Origin: Candidatus Poseidoniaceae archaeon
Lineage (GTDB): Archaea; Thermoplasmatota; Poseidoniia; Poseidoniales; Poseidoniaceae
Direction of reading: 5' to 3'
Assembly (NCBI GenBank): GCA_949372875.1
Contig: CASIAW010000008.1
Coordinates: forward strand, 1-64,000
Length of the DNA: 64,000 nucleotides
Made by a program: the position numbers and the translations under genes. The stretch's first letter is position 1; each line of letters opens with the position of its first letter. Below are positions 35,701 to 44,436 of the stretch, piece after piece. A model generated the notes under the pieces. The model was not told the DNA's origin and ran no database searches. It saw only the letters and a program-made list of their open reading frames with translations.

Positions 35701-38700
35701 GTGATGTCTTGAGTGACGAGGTTGAACCCGACATTTAACGGATCAGCATATCGGACAGATACGCGTTCAATTTCGGTATATTGCGGATTGTTCTCGTATC
35801 CATACAAGCCTTCACCATCGGTGGTAAGCCAAATGTAATCTGAGGAAATGGTTCCGCCGGTGAGCAGCGGCATTGAAATCATCTTGAGATTTTGGTGAGA
35901 GTTTGTTCGCGCCTCTACTATTGAAACGCCGTTACCTCCGAAGACCAGAAGGTGGTCGCCATCGCTCACCATTTTTTCGACTGGCCATCCAAAGATTTGA
36001 TACGAGGGGATTCCGTTTTCAAAGAACGAAGAAGTGCTGTTCCAGTGCGTCATTGGGCCAATATCAGTCGCAATGTGGAGGCCCCAGTAATCGCTTGCAA
36101 TGGCGTCGATGTTATTGGATGGCAATTGATCAAATTCATGTCCAGTAATTACTCCAGAACTCAAATCAATTGTTGTGACAGCAGGTCGTTCATTTCCGGC
36201 ACCATCGTGCCCGATAAACAATGTTGAAGGGAGTAATGAAGAGGAATAGCTCGTGAGTGACATGGTTGAAGTCCCCATGAGGCCAGAGGCTGAGTTGTAG
36301 AGTGTTGTTGCATTGGTCGTTAGGTCCATTTCAACCAAACCACCAGTCGTAGCCATCCACAGAGAATTGCCGTCAACGAGGACATCTTCAACGACATTTG
36401 TTGGCAACCCATCTGTTGTAGTTAGTGGATTAATCCAGTCACCGGTGACATAATCCCAACGTCCTACACCGCCATTTGTTGCGATGTAGAGGATATCGGA
36501 AGTCGCAGCGAAATTGTTGACACCATTTGACGGTAATCCGCCGAGAAGTTTGCCGTTACCGTATCCAGTTTGTATGTCGTAGAGTTGCACACCTGGTGCA
36601 GAGCCGCCACTACCCATCAGCCCGAGAACGAGGGTTGTACCATCGAGCACCATTCCATCGAGGTAACCATGCAATCCGCCACTCAGTCGTGTGACAATAC
36701 CGGTCAGTGTATCGAGTTTATACAATCCAGTAGGCGATGAAGAAATATACAGGTCAGTTCCAATCAATTCCGTATCTTGTGCCTTGCTGTTTGCAGCCAT
36801 AGTCCAGCCATTCTGCCACAATATCGAGCCGTCAGTTTGCCGTTCTCCTTGAAGCAATCCTGCCCCACTGGACTGTCCTTGGCCCTGATTTGTACCCGCA
36901 GTGGTAACCCAAAGGTGAGTCGAGTTCCCATTCATTGTCGTCACTTGACCGCTCACGAGTCCAGGAAGAGTTGCAACGGTGTTTTGTCCGAGTGAATTGA
37001 TGGTCTCGACCTTACTAAATCCAGAGGAGCCACCTGCTTGGCCAACGAGCCATTCACTTCCCAGCCACTGGAACGAAGTCACAGATGAGCCTGCGCCATT
37101 GACGCTGGCTTGAGCATTCGAGTTTCCAGAGGTCGAAATAATGGTGAATCCTCCACCGATGATATTGTTGCCCGACAACCCGATTCCATGACCGAGGACA
37201 AGTTGCCCGTTTGCATAGCCGATAGCATCCCACCAAACACGGTCGCTTGGCAGCCCATTGGTGAAACTTGTAATTGGTGTGATCCATGACCCAGAAGAAT
37301 AACTGTACTTTTTGATGTCTGCTTCGTCTTCATAGAACGCGACATAAAGAGTATCCGTTGCATCGCAGGCAACGCCAGATACTTCACTATAACCTTCGTT
37401 CCAATCAGCGCCAGTAAAGGAGCCAATCATGGTACTGTTCGTCAAATCAAGACGGGCTACTCCGCCGTTGTTCGCATAGATTCCAATGTTGAGAACTCCG
37501 CCGCACAGAGCCATGGAAAGCGGGTAACCATTTGGCGTTCCGCTTTGCCCTAAATCAAACTGATTCCACGTAGTTCCATCCCAGTGAGACACAGCTCCGC
37601 CTTGGAATTGCCCGAAGCCACTGACATCGCCACCTCCAGTGACGAGGTTTGTTCCATCAGTCCATAATTCGTAAATTCTGCTGCCAGCATTGTTTGGAAG
37701 TCCGTTTCCTTCTTCCCACATTGTAAGCCACTGGTTCGAGGTTTCGTTGTATCGTGCTACGCCGTCTTCGGTTGCGAACAGAACTTCTCCATTAAATTCG
37801 AGGATTTCTCGGATTGGGAAATCAAAATCATTAGCATCCCATGTGCCCATTGTCGTACCGTTCGGAGCGATGAGTTCAAGGTTACTTTCGCCCCATGAGA
37901 CCCACATGTTTCCTGAGGAGGATTCGTATGCAGTTACTCTGTCGACCTGTCCAATTGGTAAGATGCTGGTATCCCACGAGCCGCTTGAAATATTCCATTG
38001 TGCGATACCGCCTGAACCATCGGTATTCCACCATTGTCCAGATGAGACGCTCACCATGAGTTTGCCATCAACGATGTTCATACCGTTTACATCGCCGCCG
38101 TTTTCATTCAGTTCGGCTCCTGCATCTAAGGAACTCAAACTCGCATAGTTTGCAATATCGATACGGAATACATTGTCGCTGCTCGTGCGGTCGTTGTAAT
38201 ACATGATGTTCCCATCGACAATCATGTCGTGAGGATTACCGTTGCCAGCAAACAAATTACTCGACTTTTCAATGTCATAGACTTCTGCTCCAGTTGTCGT
38301 GTTGAGCAGTTGGAAACCGTCATCACCGCCGATCCAGATTTGACCTGGGCTGATATCGGCAACCAAGCCAGTTACCTCTTCATTCCCACCATCTAAGACA
38401 TTGTCTTCAGTCCAAAGAGTAAGCCAGGCATTGTTCGGCATATCGTAGCGAGCAATACCTATTCCGTCAAGGCCGATGTAAGCGATGTCATCAATGACTT
38501 CTACGGGTGCGTTTTGAGTTTGTTCTCCAGCTTCCCATTCTCCAATGACTTCGTAAGGAGATGCAGTGATAATTCCAACTCCAGACGTCGTTCCTCCGAA
38601 GATGTAGCCGTAACTATCTGCTTCAACAGAGTAAGTGGCCCAGTTCGGCATGCCGTCGTATACGTTGAGGCATTCGTCGATTCCCAATGTGGCAATGCTA

Positions 38701-41042
38701 TACTTGCAAACGCCGATATTGGTTCCAGCATAGAGGCTACCGCCTGAGATACTTGAAACGGCAGCGAAGTCGTAAAACTGTTGAGGGCGCGTGTCCCAAG
38801 AAGAGCCTTGGCCGAAAGTCGTCATCTGGTTTCCGTCCCATCGCCTCGCTCCTTGTTGCGTTCCAATGTAGATGTTGAAACCGTCGGATTCAAGAGCGTA
38901 GATATTGTCACTGGGAAGAGAACTTGTTGCGCTACCTTGGCCAGCCGTGTTGCCAGCAGCTGTAAGCGGAATCATCAATTCACCTGTAGAGAGGTCTTTT
39001 CGTGCTACGCCATACCCGGGAATTCCAAAGTAAAGTATGTCGCCAGAAACGGCCACGGGAACATTATCTGCCCCGTTCACTCCAGTAGAAATCCACGGAG
39101 TTAACCAGGTGCCATTTGACAAATCATATCGAAGTACACCTTCGTCATCAGTAGCCAAATGAACGATGTTGCTAAACAATGCGAGGTCTACCGCAGCATC
39201 ATCATATTCGACCGTAGAAGGGGCTGCACTGGTGGTAAGGTCAACTGCAATCATCTGACCTTCTCCAGTAATTCCAACAGCGGTAGAGCCATCAGAATCC
39301 ACTCGGATAATATCATCATCGAGCAGTCCAGTATTCGAGGAATCCCACGTCTGAAGCAATGTTCCGTTTTTGTGCATTTGATGCAATCCGCTTTCTGATG
39401 CGATGAAAACATGTGAACCATCGTTCATCAGATGATTGACCGCTGTTCCAATGTAAACAGGTTGGAGCCAGCGAGAGGCTTGGGTATCAAATCGATTCAT
39501 GTAATCATCAGCAGCAACAAAGACCACACCGTCGAGTTCTGTAGCATCTTGCATTCCGGAAGAGGTTGGACCACTTCCGATTAAGAGGGAGCCCGTCAGA
39601 AGAGGCGTCGACCCTTGGATCAATTCCGCGAATGAGCCAAATCCGTTACCGAGTAACAGGAGTTCCGATGCAGGTGCCCTGACGCCGGCGGCAGGCCAGA
39701 CAATCAAGTCACGACCGTCACCTGTTAGGCCGAAGTTTGAAATCACTTCAGAACTAGAGAATACGCCGCTGGAAGTGTCATAGATATGCAATGTATCTCC
39801 ACTTAGAATAAACAAATCGCCGCCGGAGCGAGCCAATCCATTGATGGTGTTGCTCGTGAGCCAATTCCCGTCATTCCAAGTTGAAAGCCAAAAACCAGAA
39901 CTCCAATCGTATCGTGCCAATCCATTATCAGGAGAGGCGAGTAAGAGTTGATTTCCTGAAATCATCATCTCAGTAATTTCATCGGAGTGAAGGCTGTTTG
40001 CAGTTGACCAGGTTGAAAGCGCACTTCCGGAATTCAAATCCCATCTTACGACTCCTTCATCGTCAAAAGAAATGTAGAGAATATTGTTCACTTCTATCAT
40101 GTCTAAAGCCTCGCCAGATGTGGTTTTTGTCATTGGGAAGTTCCAACTCAATCCATCCCATTGCGCAACACCGTCTTGGTTTGCAGCATACACCTTTCCG
40201 TCAGATGCTATCAAGAATTGGTCAAGAGGCGGCAGATTCGTTGAAGGAAATGGAAGCCCCGTTTGTTCGCTTGTATCGTCAAGAGAAAAGGCGTGGAAAA
40301 GGCTGTCTGCTGTAAGGACATGAAGTAACCGATTAGTTGGGTCCATGACCAGATCCTTGATGTCCGAATCAAATTCAAGAATATCGATAACAACAGGGTC
40401 GTTGGAATAATCGAGGGTGAGAATTACATCATCAAGAGCAAGGTACATTCGTCCATCATCAGGGTGTATGGCATGTGTGACGACGTTGAGTTCTAATGGA
40501 GCGAGTGCCACCATAGGGTCGACTGGTGAGAGTGCCTCAATGACCAGTTCTGTAATTTCGGCATCCGAAGGAAGCGTCCAAGTTGCACCCGAATCGCTGT
40601 TCGGACTGAGTCTGCTAGAGTACGGATTCGGGCCAGTAAAACTGTCCTGTGAACCAAGCATCCCCAGCCCTCTCCAGTCGAGTAAATTAACGCCTATATC
40701 ACTCGCAACAAGCATCGGCTCTTCAATCATTAAACCATCACTTCCATTCACACGAATTTGGAAGGAAACGTTGGACAGGTCTGCGCCCGGGGCAAATTCT
40801 AAAGTCCAAGAAGCACTTGCTTGACCGCCGGTTATGGGGTCTGCTCCAACAGCATCTAATTGCACCCAGCCAGTGTCATTACTCCCTTCTTGCGGCCACA
40901 CGGTATCGCCGAAGGATTCGTGAGCAGATACGCCCGGTAATGTGAGCAATGGGGCTGCTGATGAAAGCAGCATGAGGATGACCAAAAGAAGCGCCCTTTG
41001 GGTGTCGCGAGGCAGGGCCGCAGTGTTCGCATTGGAGTTCAT
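32742..41042 (-). CDS. Giant surface protein: beta-propeller repeats, Fn3-like domains, membrane helix, cytoplasmic tail
   Basis: The protein has 2766 residues from ATG 41042 (TTG 41051 is an alternative). A signal peptide (R-A-L-L-L-V-I-L-M-L-L-S-S-A) is followed by an Ig-like part to about 180. A very long array of blade repeats then runs to about 1800, of the form I-Y-D/V-A-T-D-x-G-V-x-R-W/Y-D, typical of two-component-regulator propeller (Reg_prop) repeats. From about 1900 to 2560 there are several Fn3-like domains, each with D-x-P-D-D-D/N-G-x-x-I/L and Y-x-V/I-Y. A membrane helix lies at about 2637-2657, then R-S-R-G-G-Q-R-R-R and a 105-residue cytoplasmic tail with W-G-I-Q-D-D-G-W-G and P-A-P-P-P-M-P. 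It should bind partners outside the cell. The pab genes follow directly. Confidence 0.85.
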   Translation of the reverse strand: MNSNANTAALPRDTQRALLLVILMLLSSAAPLLTLPGVSAHESFGDTVWPQEGSNDTGWVQLDAVGADPITGGQASASWTLEFAPGADLSNVSFQIRVNGSDGLMIEEPMLVASDIGVNLLDWRGLGMLGSQDSFTGPNPYSSRLSPNSDSGATWTLPSDAEITELVIEALSPVDPMVALAPLELNVVTHAIHPDDGRMYLALDDVILTLDYSNDPVVIDILEFDSDIKDLVMDPTNRLLHVLTADSLFHAFSLDDTSEQTGLPFPSTNLPPLDQFLIASDGKVYAANQDGVAQWDGLSWNFPMTKTTSGEALDMIEVNNILYISFDDEGVVRWDLNSGSALSTWSTANSLHSDEITEMMISGNQLLLASPDNGLARYDWSSGFWLSTWNDGNWLTSNTINGLARSGGDLFILSGDTLHIYDTSSGVFSSSEVISNFGLTGDGRDLIVWPAAGVRAPASELLLLGNGFGSFAELIQGSTPLLTGSLLIGSGPTSSGMQDATELDGVVFVAADDYMNRFDTQASRWLQPVYIGTAVNHLMNDGSHVFIASESGLHQMHKNGTLLQTWDSSNTGLLDDDIIRVDSDGSTAVGITGEGQMIAVDLTTSAAPSTVEYDDAAVDLALFSNIVHLATDDEGVLRYDLSNGTWLTPWISTGVNGADNVPVAVSGDILYFGIPGYGVARKDLSTGELMIPLTAAGNTAGQGSATSSLPSDNIYALESDGFNIYIGTQQGARRWDGNQMTTFGQGSSWDTRPQQFYDFAAVSSISGGSLYAGTNIGVCKYSIATLGIDECLNVYDGMPNWATYSVEADSYGYIFGGTTSGVGIITASPYEVIGEWEAGEQTQNAPVEVIDDIAYIGLDGIGIARYDMPNNAWLTLWTEDNVLDGGNEEVTGLVADISPGQIWIGGDDGFQLLNTTTGAEVYDIEKSSNLFAGNGNPHDMIVDGNIMYYNDRTSSDNVFRIDIANYASLSSLDAGAELNENGGDVNGMNIVDGKLMVSVSSGQWWNTDGSGGIAQWNISSGSWDTSILPIGQVDRVTAYESSSGNMWVSWGESNLELIAPNGTTMGTWDANDFDFPIREILEFNGEVLFATEDGVARYNETSNQWLTMWEEGNGLPNNAGSRIYELWTDGTNLVTGGGDVSGFGQFQGGAVSHWDGTTWNQFDLGQSGTPNGYPLSMALCGGVLNIGIYANNGGVARLDLTNSTMIGSFTGADWNEGYSEVSGVACDATDTLYVAFYEDEADIKKYSYSSGSWITPITSFTNGLPSDRVWWDAIGYANGQLVLGHGIGLSGNNIIGGGFTIISTSGNSNAQASVNGAGSSVTSFQWLGSEWLVGQAGGSSGFSKVETINSLGQNTVATLPGLVSGQVTTMNGNSTHLWVTTAGTNQGQGQSSGAGLLQGERQTDGSILWQNGWTMAANSKAQDTELIGTDLYISSSPTGLYKLDTLTGIVTRLSGGLHGYLDGMVLDGTTLVLGLMGSGGSAPGVQLYDIQTGYGNGKLLGGLPSNGVNNFAATSDILYIATNGGVGRWDYVTGDWINPLTTTDGLPTNVVEDVLVDGNSLWMATTGGLVEMDLTTNATTLYNSASGLMGTSTMSLTSYSSSLLPSTLFIGHDGAGNERPAVTTIDLSSGVITGHEFDQLPSNNIDAIASDYWGLHIATDIGPMTHWNSTSSFFENGIPSYQIFGWPVEKMVSDGDHLLVFGGNGVSIVEARTNSHQNLKMISMPLLTGGTISSDYIWLTTDGEGLYGYENNPQYTEIERVSVRYADPLNVGFNLVTQDITDMTRPGMSITLADLDSTVALDPTQGVTGTNGIMFQTVPLAFTSPVNNAATWAHSKSLKYNATIELNNNPDFETTMQLAVDNGVIVNGTQFMRMTLRSPSNGSIHVRLIYDYVRTETPVTMTDVIDRPDDGGGALVANWSLVHDENFARYLVYVSEGPFVTQSGLPLTADDLAGRTIDKAISLHSRLSSEVTTANGVPLVDGELYYAVVVVEYDDGHLGTPSPIKGPASPTNEVPLSPLWANAGPHDGGLDGDLEIEWARCTSVDLAGTMIYASTNLMTDVLGLTPETEVDKTEGNTTVLSLDAGQPYWLALTCIDESGQEDIMNPLVIGPVVPTGGLNDNTAPPKMENVQAIDTPDDDGGRITVSWDANPAEDCTFYAVFIQLSTGSFDGESILSASVEGDQFSQAKIIDDCAETSTTVTSIDGVALQDGQAYYVGVVAYDDWLNANLGDVDLVQVTPLRNTAGSGSIPDRVGTVNAFDHPDDDGTAIDVIWSISDADDFSHYIVWAADRPISDLSVAWAAFGDDETKCACLKINKQWIDEDYNPIEISISTALYGGDSIVDAVPQIIQPDVELFVVVTVHDLAGNVYLTDLPQATVVPINNLQDVIAPAPLTALELYDRPNDDGSALLLDFELSDESDVATYEVYAATWAFDAIGMGSTGPATPIAVLSRLPELPLTIDVVAGDTPVIAGQEIWAAVVVRDTAGNAQEINLVSVSAQSVDDGVDGLGGYLDQIEDIVLSWNSETNILVEWSHSSDASVRGYRVYISNNNFASVSDADFVAEVKASNSFLITPNNYDPLLNSSAWYIAVAPFDDLFEREEVDAVMLDVFGKENANGDGNQDTVDENDFSSLLTTPNLLAAGLLFIAVLLLVAIVRSRGGQRRRDQTLELQEATWGIQDDGWGADSVPAPPPMPGKAVPNLEQSNDIYAAAQRIENQDIYGRPAYQSSQPVMQPAQNNALMNELAGQSSPQLPQASIDTSFLDDLL

Positions 41043-41051
41043 TGATTCCAA

Positions 41052-41279
41052 ACGGAGTTTTAGGGTATTTGAACGCGCCCCTCAATCGTGCGAAAACATA
41101 TCATGAATCTCACTTTTTCACAAAGGAAATCAAACCTTTTTCTTCTTGCCGGTTCACCCACTTACATCACAGAAGAACGGACCCGAATCTCCAGCGCAGG
41201 TATACAGACGGTCGCCTTCACCTCCCTCATTCACGCAACACTCAAACCTAAGACCTTCTTCGAAAGGTAGGGTGTACCA
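41052..41279. other. 228-base divergent gap between giant surface gene and maeB
   Basis: No gene is supported. For maeB, GGTAGGGTG at 41266-41274 is a fair ribosome site. For the giant gene on the minus strand, TTCAAATACCC near 41066-41076 is a weak TATA-like element. No repeat or RNA fold stands out. Confidence 0.4.
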
Positions 41280-43601
41280 ATGAATCTCAATAAAAAAGAG
41301 CGCTTACTTCGAAGAGAAGCGCTGGAATATCACGAGGCTGAGCCACGTGGAAAAATCAAGGTTGTGCCGACCAAACCCCACTCGACAGCGCACGAGCTTA
41401 GCCTAGCTTATTCTCCCGGTGTGGCTTACCCTTGCCTCGATATCGCCGAGCGCCCAGAAGATGCATACCGATACACCTCAAAAGGAAACTTAGTCGCAGT
41501 AATTTCAAACGGAACAGCAGTACTTGGCCTTGGTAATATCGGAGCACTTGCTAGCAAACCGGTGATGGAAGGAAAGGGCCTACTGCTCAAGACCTTTGCA
41601 GACATCGATGTCTTCGACATTGAAGTCGACACAGAAGATCCGGAATCCTTTATCGAAACGGTTGTCAACATATCAAAGACATTTGGCGGAATTAACCTCG
41701 AAGACATCAAAGCACCTGAATGCTTTGAAATCGAACGTCGGATCGCAGAATCAACAGACATCCCGGTCATGCACGATGATCAACACGGTACAGCAATTAT
41801 TTCTGCAGCTGCTTTGCTCAACGCTGTTGAACTTCAAGAAAAGAGCCTTGATGAAATCAAAGTCGTGGTCATCGGCGCAGGTGCAAGCGCAATTGCATGT
41901 GCAAATCACTACGTTGCAATAGGCGTGAACCGAGAAAATATTTCGATGGTTGACAGCAAAGGTATCGTGACGAAAGCCCGACTTGAGGCAGGTGAATTAA
42001 ATGAATACAAAGCACCGTTTGCACACGAAAGAGAAGCTGGTGATCTAGAGGAGGCTTTGCAAGGCGCAGATGTTATGCTTGGCCTTTCTCGTGGCGGCCT
42101 TGTCAGTAAAGAAATGGTTGCCAAGATGGCGGAAAACCCAATCATTTTCGCTCTTGCGAATCCTACTCCGGAAATCACTCCAGAAGAGATATTAGAAGTC
42201 CGCAGTGATGCGATTATTGCAACTGGCCGTTCTGACTATCCGAACCAAGTGAACAATGTTCTCGGGTTTCCATATATTTTCCGAGGCGCTCTCGATGTCC
42301 GTGCCAGGGACATCACCCAAGGAATGAAAATGGCCGCTACATATGCCCTTGCTGAACTTGCAAAAGAACCCGTTCCGGATTATATTTCCGCTGCATATGA
42401 TGGTGCAACGATGCAATATGGTCCAGAGTATATCATCCCTAAACCATTTGATCGTCGAGTCTTGATTTGGGAGGCATCAGCAGTTGCGCAAGCAGCAGTT
42501 GAAGAAGGAGTGGCAGCAGTTCAACCCGAGGATTTTTCAATCGTCCATTATCGAGAAGAATTAGAGGCAAGGCTCGGCCTTTCCTATTCTATTATGCGCC
42601 ACGTGATTAACCAAGTCCGAGGTAAAGGGAAGCGCATTGTATTCCCAGAAGGAGACAATGAAAAGGTTTTGCGGGCAGCAGCTCAGTTAGTCGAACAGAA
42701 AATTTGTTATCCAATTCTTCTTGGTCCAGTTGACCGTATTGAACGGATGATTGATGAACTTGGATTGCACTTTGAATACGAAGCGTTTGACCCTCGTAAA
42801 GACAAGCGGAGAAAGGGTATCTTTGCTGAAAACCTGATGGAAAAGAGAAGCCGAAAGGGTATGACGTATGCTGATGCCCATCGTTTACTCAAATCACGTC
42901 CTTATTTTGCGAGTCAAATGGTTATGAACGGCGATGCCGATGGTTTTGTGGGTGGTGTCAGTCGAAACTATGGCGATGTACTACGACCTACTCTTGAACT
43001 CATAGGCCCCGATGAAGATGCTCATTGCGTTGTTGGGTGCTATATGATGAATGTCAAAGGACGAACGATTTTCTTAGCCGATGCAACTGTGAATGTCTAT
43101 CCTGATAGTCGAACTCTTGCAGAAATTGCAGTTCAAACAGCTAAAGTCGCTCGACGATTCGGAGTCGCTCCTCGAGTTGCGATGCTCTCGTTTTCTAATT
43201 TCGGCTCAAGTCGAGCCCAGCGTTCAGAACGAATTGAAGACGCTATTGATTTTGCCCGAGAACTGGACCCTTCCCTGGTCATTGATGGTCCAATGCAAGC
43301 CGATACTGCATTGAATGGAAATGTTCAATCAGAGTATCCATTTATGGATTTCACCGGCCCAGCGAATGTATTGGTTCTTCCAAACCTCGCCGCTGCAAAC
43401 ATCGCTTACAAATTACTTGAAGAATTAGGGGATGCGGAAATGACCGGTCCTATCCTGGAGGGAATGGACAAACCAGTCCAACTTGTAGCTCGACAAGATG
43501 GAGTACGCCACATCGTCAATATGGCAGCAATCTGTGCTGCTGATGCAATCCGCCAAGATTCATACTGGGAGACGTTAGTCTCGCCGATTAAGGGCGAGTA
43601 A
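41280..43601 (+). CDS. maeB: NADP-dependent malic enzyme fused to phosphotransacetylase-like domain
   Basis: The protein of 773 residues converts malate to pyruvate and CO2 with NAD(P) reduction. The N-terminal malic part (to about 430) has A-Y-S-P-G-V-A-Y-P-C, N-G-T-A-V-L-G-L-G-N-I-G, M-H-D-D-Q-H-G-T-A and V-V-I-G-A-G-A-S-A-I-A. The C-terminal part (about 440-770) is a phosphate acetyltransferase-like domain (F-P-E-G-D-N-E-K-V-L-R-A, A-D-G-F-V-G-G, D-G-P-M-Q-A-D-T-A-L). In bacteria this domain is regulatory and binds acetyl-CoA rather than catalytic. The fused form is common in bacteria and rarer in archaea. Confidence 0.95.
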   Translation: MNLNKKERLLRREALEYHEAEPRGKIKVVPTKPHSTAHELSLAYSPGVAYPCLDIAERPEDAYRYTSKGNLVAVISNGTAVLGLGNIGALASKPVMEGKGLLLKTFADIDVFDIEVDTEDPESFIETVVNISKTFGGINLEDIKAPECFEIERRIAESTDIPVMHDDQHGTAIISAAALLNAVELQEKSLDEIKVVVIGAGASAIACANHYVAIGVNRENISMVDSKGIVTKARLEAGELNEYKAPFAHEREAGDLEEALQGADVMLGLSRGGLVSKEMVAKMAENPIIFALANPTPEITPEEILEVRSDAIIATGRSDYPNQVNNVLGFPYIFRGALDVRARDITQGMKMAATYALAELAKEPVPDYISAAYDGATMQYGPEYIIPKPFDRRVLIWEASAVAQAAVEEGVAAVQPEDFSIVHYREELEARLGLSYSIMRHVINQVRGKGKRIVFPEGDNEKVLRAAAQLVEQKICYPILLGPVDRIERMIDELGLHFEYEAFDPRKDKRRKGIFAENLMEKRSRKGMTYADAHRLLKSRPYFASQMVMNGDADGFVGGVSRNYGDVLRPTLELIGPDEDAHCVVGCYMMNVKGRTIFLADATVNVYPDSRTLAEIAVQTAKVARRFGVAPRVAMLSFSNFGSSRAQRSERIEDAIDFARELDPSLVIDGPMQADTALNGNVQSEYPFMDFTGPANVLVLPNLAAANIAYKLLEELGDAEMTGPILEGMDKPVQLVARQDGVRHIVNMAAICAADAIRQDSYWETLVSPIKGE

Positions 43602-44423
43602 TTCTTCCGTTTCTTGATAGAGAATTGTCGGTCGACGAGGGCGCCAAAATGCTCCCGTGACAAAACCCGCACACAATCCACCAAACAGGAGGTTGGCCCA
43701 GCCAGTAGTTGCGTAACTCCCCATGCCGCGTGCAATTGGGATGGCAAAGGAGGGGATGACCCCAAGCAAAACGGTCCAGAAGATTTCTCCGCGAATATTC
43801 GCTGCAAAGTCAGCATTATGCGGGACTCGAACAGGTTCGCCGTTACGAATTGGAGATATGACGAGTCGAATGACAATCTCGCTTAATTCCCGATCCATTG
43901 GCGCACTGGAGAGGGCGGTAACCCCCTCTTGTCTCGGATGAGTTTCAATCGCAGCTCGATGCATTGCCATTGGCCCCAGTCCTTCAAATGGGCGAGGTCT
44001 ACCATCCATCATCGCTCCTCGATAATTGTCGGAAACACCATCGGCCAATATTTCGATTTTACCAGGTTCTAAATCCAACTGCAACTGCTCATGGGCGCGT
44101 TTCCATTCACCTTCACTCGGGCAACGGACCTCCCATGCTTTGGTCGTATCAAGTCCGAGGCCAATTGGGTCTAGTCCACTGGTTAAATCCAAACAAATCT
44201 GTTCTATTCTTTCTCCATTTAAGAAGACCTCTTCCTGTTTTGTGTCCAGTAACATCTGTACTTGTGGTTGTGAAACAACCGCTTTCATAATTAGAAATCG
44301 AGGGCATTGAACTTCATGCCGTGGACGCTGACTACCATACATCCAACCCCCTTTTTCGGTGCCAAGAAACACGTGACCCGCATTAACAGATTCAAATTCA
44401 ATACCTCGATATTGAACAGACAA
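43575..44423 (-). CDS. Formylglycine-generating-enzyme-like domain with two C-terminal membrane helices
   Basis: The fold is recognised by F-L-G-T-E-K-G-G-W-M-Y-G-S-Q-R-P-R-H-E-V (the M-G-x-x-x-x-x-E-x-P-x-H-x-V opening), F-L-I-M-K-A-V-V-S-Q (the P-V-T-N strand), R-C-P-S-E-G-E-W-K-R-A (the R-L-P-T-E-A-E-W helix), and S-E-I-V-I-R-L-V at the G-F-R-L-V end. The cysteine region and R-G-G-S-W loop of active sulfatase-modifying enzymes are missing, so formylglycine activity is unlikely. Two membrane helices close the protein. TTG 44423 with GAGGGGTGA 4 bases upstream is the best start; GTG 44465 lies inside the upstream gene. It overlaps the maeB end on the other strand by 27 bases. Confidence 0.6.
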   Translation of the reverse strand: MSVQYRGIEFESVNAGHVFLGTEKGGWMYGSQRPRHEVQCPRFLIMKAVVSQPQVQMLLDTKQEEVFLNGERIEQICLDLTSGLDPIGLGLDTTKAWEVRCPSEGEWKRAHEQLQLDLEPGKIEILADGVSDNYRGAMMDGRPRPFEGLGPMAMHRAAIETHPRQEGVTALSSAPMDRELSEIVIRLVISPIRNGEPVRVPHNADFAANIRGEIFWTVLLGVIPSFAIPIARGMGSYATTGWANLLFGGLCAGFVTGAFWRPRRPTILYQETEELLALNRRD

Positions 44424-44427
44424 ATTT

Positions 44428-44436
44428 TCACCCCTC
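44428..44436 (-). promoter_or_regulatory. Shine-Dalgarno deciding the start of the FGE-like gene
   Basis: GAGGGGTGA on the minus strand sits 4 bases before TTG 44423 and includes the stop codon of the upstream gene, suggesting coupled translation. Confidence 0.5.

Noticed and set aside
32742-41042. CRISPR or tandem DNA repeat array within the giant gene
   Set aside because: The repetition is at protein level (propeller blades); DNA units are diverged with no regular identical repeat and spacer pattern.
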